Positions 51,001 to 60,907 of a stretch of DNA of 64,000 nt are shown here, piece after piece. The stretch covers positions 62,001 to 126,000 of the forward strand of contig CP053418.1 in assembly GCA_013127575.1 (NCBI GenBank), read 5' to 3'. The stretch comes from Ramlibacter terrae. GTDB lineage: Bacteria; Pseudomonadota; Gammaproteobacteria; Burkholderiales; Burkholderiaceae_C. The position numbers and the translations under genes were made by a program. Below the pieces are notes generated by a model. That model made no database searches. It was given only the letters and a program-made list of their open reading frames with translations, and had not been told where the DNA came from. Position 1 is the stretch's first letter. Every line of letters begins with the position of its first letter.

Positions 51001-51967
51001 TCAGCGATGGCCCTCGGCGAACGCCTCGGCCGCCGCGCCCGTCACCACCGTACGCAGCCACCCGTGGTCGCTGCGCTGCCCCTGCCGCCGGTGCCACAGG
51101 GCGTCCACGTGCACCGGCGGCACGTCGAACGGCAGTTCGCGGAACACCAGTTCGGCGGCGCGGCCCGTGGTGCTGACGAAGTGGGCCGGCAGCACCGTCA
51201 GCAGGTCGGAGGTGGTCACCACCAGGCCGGCGGTGAAGAACTGGTTGACCGTCAGCACGATGCGCCGGTGCAGGCCCATCGCGGCCAGCGCCTCGTCGGT
51301 GAAGCCGAAGGGCCGGCCGGAGAAGCTCACCAGCAGGTGCTGCGCCGCGCAGTACTTCTTGAGGGTCAGGGTGCCGGTGGCCAGCGGGTGGCCCTTGCGC
51401 ATCACGCAGACGTAGCGGCCGTCGTACAGGCGCTGGTGGTCGAACCCGGGCAGCCCGCCCGACTGGGCCTGCGCCGTCAGGTCGGCGATCACGGCGGGGA
51501 AGTAGCCGAGCGCGAGGTCGATCTGCGCTTCATCGAGCAGGCGGCGCGGGTCGCGCGTGGTCAGCGGCACGCAGCGGATCGAGACGCCGGGCGCGTCGCG
51601 CTGGATGATCTTGACGATGCCGGGCATCAGTTCGGCCGCCGTGGCGTCGGCCATTGCCGTGGTGAAGCTCTGGTTGGCCACGGCGGGATCGAAGTCGCCC
51701 GGCATCAGCGAGGCTTCGAGCTGGCGCAGCGCGTCGCTGACCGACGGCCACAGCTCCTGCGCCCGCGGCGTGGGTTCCACGCCGTAGCCGCTGCGCGTCA
51801 CCAGCCGGTCGCCCGGGGCGTCGCGCAGGCGCGCGCGGGGCATTGCTCACCGCCGGCTGGGTCATGTTGAGGTTGCGCGCGGCCCGGGTGAGGTTGCGCT
51901 CCTGCATCACCTGGTCGAACACGCGCAGCAGGTTCAGGTCGAGGGTTCGGAAGTTGGGTGCAGCCAT
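51001..51967 (-). CDS. LysR-family regulator upstream of Bug gene
   Basis: About 322 aa when repaired. [23 protein letters not shown] and [16 protein letters not shown] (repaired), a NodD/SyrM-like N-terminus. Effector domain: [38 protein letters not shown]. Frame disturbed near 51835 with a T-to-C change at a nearby CCTGG. It is divergent from the small-protein gene at 52087 and probably senses the ligand of the adjacent Bug. Confidence 0.88.
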
Positions 51968-52086
51968 ACGATTGGCGAATGATAGGCATCACTAATCAAA
52001 ATTGGATAAATATCAGGGCATACCCTAGTATTCCCTCACGCACCCGGCAACTCCGCCACAAGCGTTTTTCAAAGGGGAAGAACAAA

Positions 52087-52403
52087 ATGGCACGCTTCAT
52101 CCAAGCAGAATTTCCGACCGAACACGCGGGCATCACCCGCTTCACCCGCGGTTTCGCCGCCGTCCGCGCCCTGGACGTCACGCTCTCGCACCCGGTGCTC
52201 GCCGTCTGGCCTTCATCGGCGCCCCGCTGCGCCGCGCCGCCGTGCCGCTGACGACCCGCCTGGCCGCTCGGTCCCAAGCGCGCAAGCAGCGCGCCGAAGA
52301 CGACAAGCTGTGGGCCGTGGCCCTGAGCGACGCCCGCGTGATGGCCGACCTGAGCCGCGCCATGAGCGCCGAGGCCAGCCGCCGGGGCCGCGCCTACTAC
52401 TGA
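52087..52403 (+). CDS. Small hypothetical basic protein
   Basis: About 105 aa when repaired. ARFIQAEFPTEHAGITRFTR at the N-terminus, a short hydrophobic patch (VLAVLAFIGAPLRRAAVPL after repair) and a helical Arg/Ala-rich end (LSRAMSAEASRRGRAYY). One C missing near 52216 at a CCTGG. AAAGGGGAAG lies about 7 bases before the ATG. No family recognised; possibly conserved in Comamonadaceae. In tandem with another tiny gene and closed by a terminator. Confidence 0.6.
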
Positions 52404-52418
52404 GCACCCGGGGGCCGC

Positions 52419-52563
52419 ATGAACGCCGTCGTTCGCACCACGGATCGGCACGCTGCTGCGCGTGATCCCGGGCCCGGTGCTCCGGCTGCTGGATGGCTGG
52501 TCCTCCCGCCGCGCCCGGCGCCGGGCGCGCGAGCGCGAGGAGCGCTGGGCCCGCCGGTCCTGA
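52419..52563 (+). CDS. Small Arg-rich hypothetical protein
   Basis: About 48 aa when the two bases missing near 52433 (CCTGG) are restored: IGTLLRVIPGPVLRLLDGWS then RRARRRARAREERWARRS. A short amphipathic helix followed by a very basic tail. It starts 15 bp after the upstream gene and ends 20 bp before a terminator, which supports a real mRNA. Function unknown; it could bind nucleic acid or membrane. Confidence 0.45.
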
Positions 52564-52583
52564 CGCCGGATGAAGGAACGAAG

Positions 52584-52610
52584 AAGCCCGCCGCGTGCGG
52601 GCTTTTTCTT
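52584..52610 (+). terminator. Rho-independent terminator
   Basis: AAGCCCGC-CGCGT-GCGGGCTT followed by TTTCTT: an 8-bp stem, five-base loop and T-rich tail. Ends the transcript of the two small genes at 52087-52563. Confidence 0.9.
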
Positions 52611-52661
52611 GCCCGTGCCCTGATCCGATCCTGATGCACCGGGTGGTAGCCTGCCGGCGAC

Positions 52662-54136
52662 ATGGCCGAAGACACCCCCGCCCGCTCGCGCTCCGCGAAT
52701 CCATGGTCGCCCCGGCATTGCTGGCCGCGGCGACGCTGGCGAACCTGCTGCTGGACCCCCATGCCCCGCTGGCCAGCCATGCCATGGTCTACGTGCTGGC
52801 GGTCGCGGTGGCCTCGTACACCGTCTCGCGCACCGGCGCCGTGATCACCGCCATCGCGGCGGTGCTCGCGCTCAACTTCTTCTTCATGGCGCCGCGCTAC
52901 ACGCTGCAGGTGGACGCGCAGGAGAACGTGGCCACCCCGGCCGCGATGCTGGGAGTGGCGCTCGCCATCAGCCACCGGCCGCCGTGTCGCGGCGGCAGAC
53001 CGAGGTGGCGCGGCTGAACGCAGCCCGCGCGCGGCAGTTGCAGGCGCTGGCCGGCGACCGGCCGCCGCCGGCGCGCCGGAGGAGGTGCAGGGCCTCTCCC
53101 GTGCGGCGCTGGTCGCCGCGTTCCACGTGCCGTGCGAGGTCGCGCTGGTTGCCGCCGACGGCCGGGCCGCCGTCGCGCCGGACCAGTCTGCATGGCGTGA
53201 CGGGCTGCACGCCTGCATTCGCGAAGGCGCCACCCTCGGGCCCGGCACCGGCCGCTGGCCCGGCCTGAACGCGTGGTACCTGCCGCTGCGCTCCGACCGG
53301 CACGTCGGCGGCGCCGCCTGCGTGCCCGACCGCTTCGCGCAGGACGAAGACGGGCTGGAGCACGCGCAGGCGATCTGCGCGCTGGCGGCACAGGCGCTGC
53401 AGCGCATCGCGCTGTCCGCTTCGATCCATGCGGCGGAAGAGCGATCGCAGTGGCACAAGGCGCAGAACACCTTCCTGGCGGCGATCTCGCACGACTTCCG
53501 CACGCCGCTGGCCTCCATCGTGGCCGCCGCCTCGTCCCTCGAAAACCAGCGCGAGAAGCTGGGCGCGCCGGAGCAGCAGCGGCTGGCGACGACGATCTGG
53601 CGGAGTGCCGCCACCTGGTGACGATCACCGACAACACGCTGCAGCTGGTGCGGCTGGAGAACGCGGGCGAACTGCACCTCGACTGGCAGTCGGTCGAGGA
53701 GATCGTCGGCGCGGTGCTGGCGCGGGTGCGTGCCCGCGATGCGGCGCATCGCATCCGGTCGCACGTGCCGCCCGGCCTGCCCCTGTTGCGGGCGGACCCG
53801 GTGCTGCTGGCGCAGCTGCTGGAAAACCTGCTGGACAACGCGCTGAAGTACACCGCGGGCGCCATCGACCTCGAGGTCGGCACGGACGGCGATGCAATGG
53901 AGGTCCGCGTCGCGGACCGCGGCGAAGGGCTGCGGGCCGACAGCCTGGCCTTCGAACCCTTCCGCCGCGGCGACCTCGGCGCCCGGCGCGGCAGCGGCCT
54001 CGGACTGGCGGTCTGCCGCGCGATCGCGCAGGCGCACGGCGGCGCGCTCGCGGTGTCGCGCCGCGATGGCGGGGGCAGCGTTTTCTCGGTGCGCCTGCCG
54101 GTGGTGGAAAGCCCGCCGGTGCCGGAGCCGGCATGA
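52662..54136 (+). CDS. KdpD-like sensor kinase lacking the N-terminal KdpD/Usp domains
   Basis: About 491 aa when repaired. DUF4118 membrane domain with four helices (MVAPALLAAATLANLLLDP, VITAIAAVLALNFFFMAPRY), a GAF-like middle, H-box FLAAISHDFRTPLASIVAAA, N-box LLENLLDNALKYTAG, G-boxes VADRGEGL and GSGLGLAVCRAI. The FNFFF-APRYT pattern is KdpD-specific, but the cytoplasmic KdpD and Usp domains are absent. Several breaks (52690-53640). Stop overlaps the regulator start (ATGA). Kup follows, so it likely senses potassium or turgor; start uncertain (52662 or 52704). Confidence 0.84.
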
Positions 54137-54817
54137 GCCTGCGCGTGCTGGTGGTGGAGGATGACCGCGAGATCCGCAGCCTGCTGCAATCGTCGCTGGC
54201 CGTCGAGGGCTTCGACGTGCAGACCGCCGTTTCGCTGAGCGAGGCCTCCGCCTTGTTGCGCCACGACTTGCCCGATCTCGTGCTGCTGGACTGGGCCTGC
54301 CCGACGGCGACGGCGCGGCATTGGTGCGCGAGATCCGCCGCGCCCATGCGCTGCCCGTGATCGTGGTCTCGGCGCGCCACCGGAGCAGGAGAAGGTGAAG
54401 CTGCTCGATGCGGGGGCCGACGACTACCTGACCAAGCCATTCGGCATCGGCGAGCTGCTGGCCCGGATTCGCGCTGCGCTGCGCCATCGCGGCACGGCGC
54501 TCGCTCCGGCGCGGCGGCTGCACGAGCACGAGGGCTTGCGGGTGGACCCGGAGACGCGTTCGGTCAGCGTCGGCGGGCGTGCCCTGCACCTCACGCCGAC
54601 CGAGTACGAGCTGCTCGCGCGCCTGGTGCGCAGCGCCGGGCAGGTCGTCACGCACCGGCAGCTGCTGGCCGACGTGTGGGGCCCGGAATTCACCGAGCAC
54701 ACGCACTACCTGCGGCTGTACATGGGCCAGTTGCGCGCCAAGATCGAGCAGGTGCCGGCCGAGCCGCGCCACCTGCTCACCGAAACCGGCGTCGGCTACC
54801 GGCTGGCGGCGGACTGA
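54133..54817 (+). CDS. OmpR/KdpE-type response regulator
   Basis: About 228 aa when repaired. Receiver: VLVVEDDREIRSLLQSSLAV, phospho-Asp in LVLLDLGLPDGDG (repaired), DAGADDYLTKPFGIGELLAR. Winged-helix DNA-binding domain: LHLTPTEYELLARLVRSAGQ, VVTHRQLLADVWGPEFTEHT, HYLRLYMGQLRAKIE, very close to KdpE. Breaks at 54295 and 54379, both CCTGG. Operon with the kinase; Kup starts 72 bp downstream. Confidence 0.9.
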
Positions 54818-54888
54818 GGCGCGCCCATATGCGTTCCTGACGCGCCCGTGCCGACACTCGCGGCTTCCAAGGCAACAGCGAGAATGCG

Positions 54889-56764
54889 ATGACGACAAGC
54901 GTGGGACGGGAAAGCCGGGCGGCATTGACCCCGGGCGCCGGGGGTGGTGTACGGCGACATCGGGACCAGCCCGCTGTACACGATGAAGGAGATCTTCAAC
55001 CCGGAGCACCGGCTGGCGGTCGACGCGGCCAACGTGACCGGCGCGGTGTCGCTGATCGTGTGGGGCCTGATCTTCATCGTGACGCTCAAGTACGTCGTGC
55101 TGATCCTGCGCGCCGACAACCGCGGCGAGGGCGGGATCATGGCGCTCACGGCGCTGGCCGCCAAGGCCGCCGCCGGCACCACGCCGCGGCGGCGGCTCGC
55201 CTTGCTGCTGGTCGGCGTGTTCGGGGCGGCGCTGTTCTACGGCGACAGCATCATCACGCCCGCGATCTCGGTGCTGGGCGCGGTGGAGGGGCTCGAGGTG
55301 GTGACGCCGGCCATGAAGCCCTATGTGCTGCCGATCTCCCGGGCGTGCTGGTTGCGCTGTTCGCCATGCAACGCTTCGGCACCTCGGTGGTCGGCAAGCT
55401 TTTCGGGCCCGTCATCGGGCTCTGGTTCGCGGTGCTCGGCGTCGCCGGCGTGGCGCAGATCGTGCAGCACCCGGCGATCCTCGCCGCGCTCGACCCGCTG
55501 CACGGCATCCGCTTCGCCGCGCAGCATGGCTGGGGGTCTTCGTGATCCTCGGCGCGGTGGTGCTGGCCTTCACCGGCGCCGAGGCGCTGTATGCCGACCT
55601 GGGGCACTTCGGCAAGCGGCCGATCCAGCTCGCGTGGACCGGCCTCGTGCTGCCGGCGCTGGCGCTCAACTACACATGGGGCAGGGCGCGCTCATGCTGC
55701 GCGACGCGAGCGCCGTCGCGCACCCGTTCTACCACCTGTTCCCGGGCGGCTGGCTGGTGCCGGCGGTGGTCCTCGCGACGGCCGCGACGGTGATCGCCTC
55801 GCAGGCCGTCATCACCGGCGCCTACTCGCTGACCAAGCAGGCGATCCAGCTCGGGCTGCTGCCGCGGATGCAGGTGCTCTACACCTCCGAGAAGGAGATC
55901 GGGCAGGTCTACATCCCGCTGGTGAACTGGGCGCTGCTGCTCGCGGTGGTCTGGCGGTGGTCGGCTTCGGCAGTTCGTCCGAGCTGGCGTCGGCGTACGG
56001 CATCGCCGTGACGATCACGATGTTCACCACCACGCTGCTCACCTACTTCGTCGTGCGGCACGCGTGGAGCTATCCGCGGTGGGTCGCGCTCGCGGCGACG
56101 TCGGTCTTCCGGTGGTCGACGCCGTGCTGGTGATCGCCTGTTCCCTCAAGTTCCCGGAAGGCGGCTGGTTCCCGCTGGTGCTGGGCGTCGCGCTGTTCAC
56201 GGTGATGGCGAGCTGGCGGCGCGGCCGCGAACTGCTGGTCAACAGCATCGCGCACGGCGACCCGGAACTGCTGCCCTTCCTGCAGTCGCTGGACACCGCC
56301 GCCTTGCCGCGGGCGCGGCGCACGGCGGTGTACGCCGTCGCCAACCCGGCGACCGTGCCGCAGGCCCTGCTGCACAACCTGAAGCACAACCGGGTGCTGC
56401 ACGAACGCAACCTGATCCTGACCGTGGCGTTCGGGACGTGCCCCGGGTGCCCCACGTGGACCGGGTGACGGTGGAGCCGCTGGTGCCCGGCTTCTGGCGC
56501 GTGACGGTGAACTATGGCTTCAAGGACAGCCCGGACATCCCGGATGCGCTCGCCCGCTGCAGCAGGGGCGCGCTGGCCATCGACCTGTTCGAGACGACCT
56601 ACTTCCTCAGCCGCGAGACGGTGATCCCCACGCGCCAGCCCGGCATGATGCTGTGGCGCGAGCGGCTGTTCGCCTTCATGGCCCGCAACGCCGGCAACAT
56701 CGCGGACTTCCTGCGGCTGCCGAACAACTGCGTGATCGAGCTCGGGACGCGGGTGCAGATCTGA
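54889..56764 (+). CDS. kup: Low-affinity potassium uptake protein Kup
   Basis: About 627 aa when repaired. Twelve-helix K+/H+ symporter. [100 protein letters not shown], then the cytoplasmic C-terminus with [12 protein letters not shown]. Length and motifs standard. About seven breaks (54925, 55338, 55533, 55680, 55953, 56112, 56438), most on CCTGG. Directly behind a KdpD-like/KdpE-like pair, while no kdpFABC genes are present in the window. Confidence 0.93.
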
Positions 56765-56771
56765 CGCACCC

Positions 56772-56852
56772 TGTCATTGCCGGCTCGACCCGCAACCCAT
56801 GCGGCGCTCGCTCGGGCGCAGCATGGATCCCGGCTCGAGGCCGGGATGACAA
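56772..56852. repeat. Palindromic intergenic repeat, family 2, copy 3
   Basis: TGTCATTGCCGGCTCGACCC and GGATCCCGGCTCGAGGCCG...GGGATGACA, opposed hairpins about 25 bp apart, between the convergent kup and pckG genes. Confidence 0.8.
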
Positions 56853-56859
56853 GTGCTGC

Positions 56860-58708
56860 TTACGCCGCCAGCTTCTGCTCGATCTGCGCCTTGGTCGCCT
56901 TCAGCTCGGCCGGCAGGCGGTGCTCGAGTTGCTGGAACAGCTCGTGGTGCAGCTCCAGCTCCTTCTGCCACGCCTTCTTGTCGATCGAGATCACCTGGTC
57001 GAACTGCTCGGCGCTGAAGGGCAGGCCCTGCCAGTTCAGTTCCTCGTACGACGGGCTGATGCCGAACACGTGCTGCGTGCCGGTCGCCTTGCCTTCGATG
57101 CGGTCGATCATCCACTTGAGCACGCGCATGTTCTCGCCGTAGCCCGGCCACACGAACTTGCCGTCCTCGCCCTTGCGGAACCAGTTGGTCGTGTAGATCT
57201 TCGGCAGCTTCGCGCCCGACGCCTGCAGCTTCTTGCCCAGCGACAGCCAGTGCTGGAAGTAGTCGCTCATGTTGTAGCCCGTGAAGGGCAGCATGGCGAA
57301 CGGGTCGCGGCGCACCACGCCCTGCTGGCCGCCGGCGGCGGCGGTGGTTTCGGAGCCCATGGTCGCCGCCATGTAGACGCCCTGCACCCAGTCCTGCGCC
57401 TCGGTCACCAGCGGCACCGTGGTCGAGCGGCGGCCGCCGAAGATGAAGGCGTCGATCGGCACGCCGGCCGGATCGTCCCGGCCGCGTCGAGCGCCGGGTT
57501 GTTGACGGCGGCGACGGTGAAGCGCGCGTTCGGGTGGGCGGCCTTGGCGCCGGTTTCCTTCGCGATCTGCGGGGTCCACTCCTTGCCCTGCCAGTCGATG
57601 GCGTGCGCGGGCGCGTCGCCCATGCCTTCCCACCAGACGTCGCCGTCGTCGGTCAGCGCCACGTTGGTGAAGATGACGTTCTTGTCCAGGCTGTGCATGC
57701 AGTTCGGGTTGGTCTGCATGTTGGTGCCCGGGGCCACGCCGAAGTAGCCGGCTTCCGGGTTGATCGCGTACAGGCGGCCGTCGGCGCCCGGCTTGATCCG
57801 GGCGATGTCGTCGCCGATGGTCGTGACCTTCCAGCCTTCGAAGCCGGCGGGCGGGATCAGCATGGCGAAGTTGGTCTTGCCGCAGGCCGACGGGAACGCG
57901 GCGGCGACGTGGTACTTCTTGCCGTCGGGCTTGGTCACGCCGAGGATCAGCATGTGCTCGGCCAGCCAGCCCCGGTCGCGGCCCATGGTGGAGGCGATGC
58001 GCAGCGCGAAGCACTTCTTGCCCAGCAGCGCGTTGCCGCCGTAGCCGGAGCCGTACGACCAGATCTCGCGCGTCTCGGGGTAGTGCACGATGTACTTGGT
58101 CTTGTTGCAGGGCGGGGAGACGTCCTGCTGGCCCGGCTGCAGCGGCGCGCCGACGGTGTGCACGCACGGCACGAACTCGCCGTCGACGCCGAGCACTTCG
58201 TAAACGGCCTTGCCCATGCGGGTCATGATGCGCATGTTGACGGCCACGTACGGGCTGTCGGACAGCTCGATGCCGATGTGGGCGATGGGCGAGCCGAGCG
58301 GGCCCATCGAGAACGGCACGACGTACATCGTGCGGCCCTTCATGCAACCGTCAAAAAGCGGCTGTAGAGTGGCACGCATGTCGGCGGGCGCCATCCAGTT
58401 GTTGGTCGGGCCGGCGTCTTCCTTCTTCTGGCTGCAGATGAAGGTGCGGTCTTCGACGCGCGCGACGTCGGTCGGGTCGGACCAGGCGAGGTAGGAGCCG
58501 GGGCGCTTCGATTCGTCGAGTTTGCGGAAGGTGCCGGCGTCCACCAGTTGCTGGCAGAGGCGGTCGTACTCCCCCGGCTGCCGTCGCACCAGTAGACCGA
58601 ATCGGGCTTGCACAGCGCCACCATGTCGGCCACCCGGGCGATCAGCCGGGCGTTCTTCACGTAGGCGGGGGCCCGAAGGTCCGTGCCCTGCATCACGGGA
58701 GAGTTCAT
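56860..58708 (-). CDS. pckG: Phosphoenolpyruvate carboxykinase (GTP)
   Basis: About 617 aa when repaired. Converts oxaloacetate plus GTP to PEP. Kinase loop [20 protein letters not shown] with the hyper-reactive Cys, [60 protein letters not shown] and [23 protein letters not shown] ([13 protein letters not shown]). Breaks near 58580 (CCAGG) and 57483 (CCTGG). TTAGGAG eight bases upstream supports the ATG at 58708. Gluconeogenesis from organic acids. A long inverted repeat lies directly upstream in the promoter. Confidence 0.95.
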
Positions 58709-58733
58709 TCCAAATGCTCCTAAGTTGAAACCG

Positions 58734-58786
58734 GTTTTCAAAAGGAGGCAGCTGGGGGGCCAACTGCAAGCGCACCTTTTGAAAAC
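58734..58786. promoter_or_regulatory. Inverted repeat in pckG promoter region
   Basis: GTTTTCAAAAGG (58734-58745) and CCTTTTGAAAAC (58775-58786), a perfect 12-bp inversion with a 29-bp spacer. Each arm is itself nearly symmetric (TTTTCAAAA). The arrangement suggests two binding sites for one dimeric regulator, possibly looping, that controls pckG. Confidence 0.6.
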
Positions 58787-58888
58787 AGGCTTGGCTCAGT
58801 CGGCTGCTGGCGGGACGTCCCTACCGCGGGGTCGGCTGGAGGGGTCCATTTTAAGAAGCGGTTCTGCTGGGCCGCAGCCAACAATCCC

Positions 58889-58917
58889 TAAGCCCATGCA
58901 AAAGATGCATGGGCTTA
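58889..58917. other. Perfect hairpin in intergenic region
   Basis: TAAGCCCATGCA-AAAGA-TGCATGGGCTTA: a 12-bp perfect stem with a five-base loop. No T tract follows on either strand, so it is not a standard terminator. It lies in the 292-bp gap (58709-59000) between pckG and a small gene. Otherwise that gap holds the pckG promoter repeat and a terminator near 58950. Confidence 0.65.
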
Positions 58918-58949
58918 TGCCTGACCTTGGCAAGCTCCGGAAATGACAA

Positions 58950-58977
58950 AGCCCCCGGGCCGCGAGGCCGAGGGGCT
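58950..58977 (-). terminator. Probable terminator of the small membrane protein gene
   Basis: On the minus strand AGCCCC and GGGGCT pair around an inner CGGCC/GGCC-G stem, then TTTGTCATTT. It starts 24 bases after the stop at 59001. Confidence 0.6.
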
Positions 58978-59000
58978 GGGTGGACAGCGCGGAGACGGCT

Positions 59001-59147
59001 TCAGGCCATGTAGATGGCGATGAAGGCCAGCAGGAACATCAGCGCGGCGCCGACCGGGGGCAGCACGACGGGGATCATGGGAACGACGTTTTCCACCGGG
59101 TCGTGCGATTCAGTGACTTCGTGGGTGGTGTGCGGGTGGCTGGCCAT
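59001..59147 (-). CDS. Small single-span membrane protein (48 aa)
   Basis: His/Glu-rich N-terminus (ASHPHTTHEVTESHDPVENV) and one transmembrane helix (VGAALMFLLAFIAIYMA) at the end. AGAGGAAG lies 4 bases before the ATG at 59147, and a terminator follows. The histidine-rich soluble part could bind a metal. The format resembles small accessory subunits of respiratory complexes, but no such identity can be claimed. Confidence 0.6.
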   Translation of the reverse strand: MASHPHTTHEVTESHDPVENVVPMIPVVLPPVGAALMFLLAFIAIYMA

Positions 59148-59194
59148 GGCTTCCTCTCAACAGAACCGGTCCATTCTACCCGTTCGGGTTTCCC

Positions 59195-59597
59195 CTAGAG
59201 AAGGGCGTAGGTGGTCGTAGCCCGGCAGGCGCTCTTGCCGTCCTCGGCGCCGCGGATGTCGATCTCGCCGAACGCCAGCGACTTGCCGGCGCGGACCACC
59301 TTCGCCTGCACCAGCGCGTCTGGCCGGAGAGCGGCTTGAGGAAGCTGGTGTTCATCTGCACCGTCGTGCACGGCCGGAAGGCGCCGAAGTGGTGGATCAG
59401 CGCCAGCACCATGGCGGTGTCGGCCGCGGCCATCATGGCCTGGCCGCACAGCATGCCGCCGACGCGCGACAGCTGGTCGCTTTGCGGCAGCCGCAGCGTG
59501 ACGCTCTCGCCGTCGAACGCCTCCACCCGCAGCCCGAGTGCCTGCACCCGGGGCGCGAAGTATTCCGGCAGCGCCGCTTGCAACTGGTCTGGTCCAT
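59195..59597 (-). CDS. Hotdog-fold thioesterase
   Basis: About 134 aa when repaired. RLPQSDQLSRVGGMLCGQAM with the HGG-like loop replaced by GGMLCGQAMM and Asp in MAAADTAMVL; end QAKVVRAGKSLAFGEIDIRG. PaaI-related acyl-CoA thioesterase. GGAGG lies 8 bases before the ATG; a base is missing after MDQ (59590, CCAGG). Another break near 59322. Its ATG overlaps the ilvA stop (TGATG). Confidence 0.8.
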
Positions 59598-60803
59598 CAC
59601 TGTTCCTCCGCCTCGAATCCCGCCCGGTGCAGCGCCTCCAGCACGGCCTGCACGTGGGGCCGGCCGCGGTCTGGATCACCAGCTCGATCTCCACGTTCTG
59701 CGCCGCCAGCAGCGTGAAGGCGCGCTGGTGATGCACCTCGTCGATGTTGGCGCCGGCCTCCCCGACGATCGCCGTAATGCGCGCCAGCGAACCCGGCACG
59801 TCGCGCGCGCACACGCGCAGCCGCGCCAGGCGTCCGGCGCGCACCATGCCGCGGTGGATGATCGCCGCCAGCAGCATCGGGTCGATGTTGCCGCCGCCGA
59901 GCACCAGCCCGACCTTGCGCCCGGCGAAGCGCGCCGGCTCCTTGAGCAGCGCCGCCAGCGCGGCGGCGCCGGCGCCTTCCACCAGCGTCTTCTCGATCTC
60001 CAGCAGCATCACGATGGCCTGTTCGATGTCGCCCTCGTCGACCAGCAGCAGGTCGTCGACGTGCCGCTCGATCAGCGGCTGCGTCAGCTTGCCGGGCCGG
60101 CCGACGGCGATGCCTTCGGCAATGGTCGAGCCGCCCTGCGGCAGTTCCGCGTGCTTGACCGCGTTGAACATGTTGGGGAAGCGCAGCGCCTGCACGCCGA
60201 TCACCTCGATCGACGGCTTGAGCGCCTTGGCGGCCGCCGCGACGCCGGCGATCAGGCCGCCGCCGCCGACGGCCACCACCAGCACGTCGAGATCGGGCAC
60301 CTGCTGCAGCATCTCGAGCCCCACCGTGCCCCGGCCGGCGATGATGGCTTCGTCGTCGTACGGGTGCACGAACGTCAGCTGCTCCTGTTCGGCGAGCGCG
60401 AGCGCGTGGGCGCGCGCCTCCTCCAGCGTGTCGCCGTGCAGCACGATCTCGGCGCCGAAGCTGCGCGTGCGCTCCACCTTCACGCCGGGCGTGAAGCGCG
60501 GCATCACGATCACCGCCCGCAGCCCGAGCCTCTGCGCGTGGTAGGCCACGCCCCGGGCATGGTTGCCGGCGCTCATGGCGACGACGCCGCGGATCGCCGC
60601 GCGGTCGGCGCCATCGATGAGCAGTGTCAACATGTTGCAGGCGCCCCGCTCCTTGAAGGAGGCGGTGAACTGCAGGTTTTCGAACTTCAGGTAAACCGGC
60701 AACCGGTGATCTGCGAGAGCGTGCGCGATTCCACGCAGGGCGTGTCCAGCAGCTGCCCTTGCAGGCGGGCGGCGGCGGCGCGGATCTCGGGAAGGCCGGT
60801 CAT
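59597..60803 (-). CDS. ilvA: Threonine ammonia-lyase with one ACT domain
   Basis: About 402 aa when repaired. PLP enzyme converting threonine to 2-oxobutanoate. PLP lysine in LQFTASFKERGACN, VVAMSAGNHARGVAYHAQRL, DEAIIAGRGTVGLEML, the Gly loop VVAVGGGGLIAGVAAAAKAL, EGAGAAALAALLKEP. C-terminal ACT domain: CARDVPGSLARITAIVGEAG and EALHRAGFEAEEQ. The single ACT marks the medium form rather than the two-ACT E. coli IlvA. Breaks near 60697 and 59664. Divergent from the AAA+ gene. Confidence 0.92.
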
Positions 60804-60907
60804 CGGACCATTGTCACGCAAGCCGCCGGGCATTGCCCCACCGGCCGGTTCTTCCATGTAGCATCGTCTCGCGCTATCGTAAGGCGCCCCTCATCCACGG
60901 AGGTCGA

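Noticed and set aside
48383..51415. A 1010-codon plus-strand frame
   Set aside because: Antisense to intact uspA, phosphoesterase and Bug genes, with low-complexity Arg/Ala/His composition typical of high-GC shadow frames.
59176..60702. Threonine dehydratase-thioesterase fusion
   Set aside because: A lost base near 59664 hides the ilvA stop; TGATG with a ribosome site shows two coupled genes.
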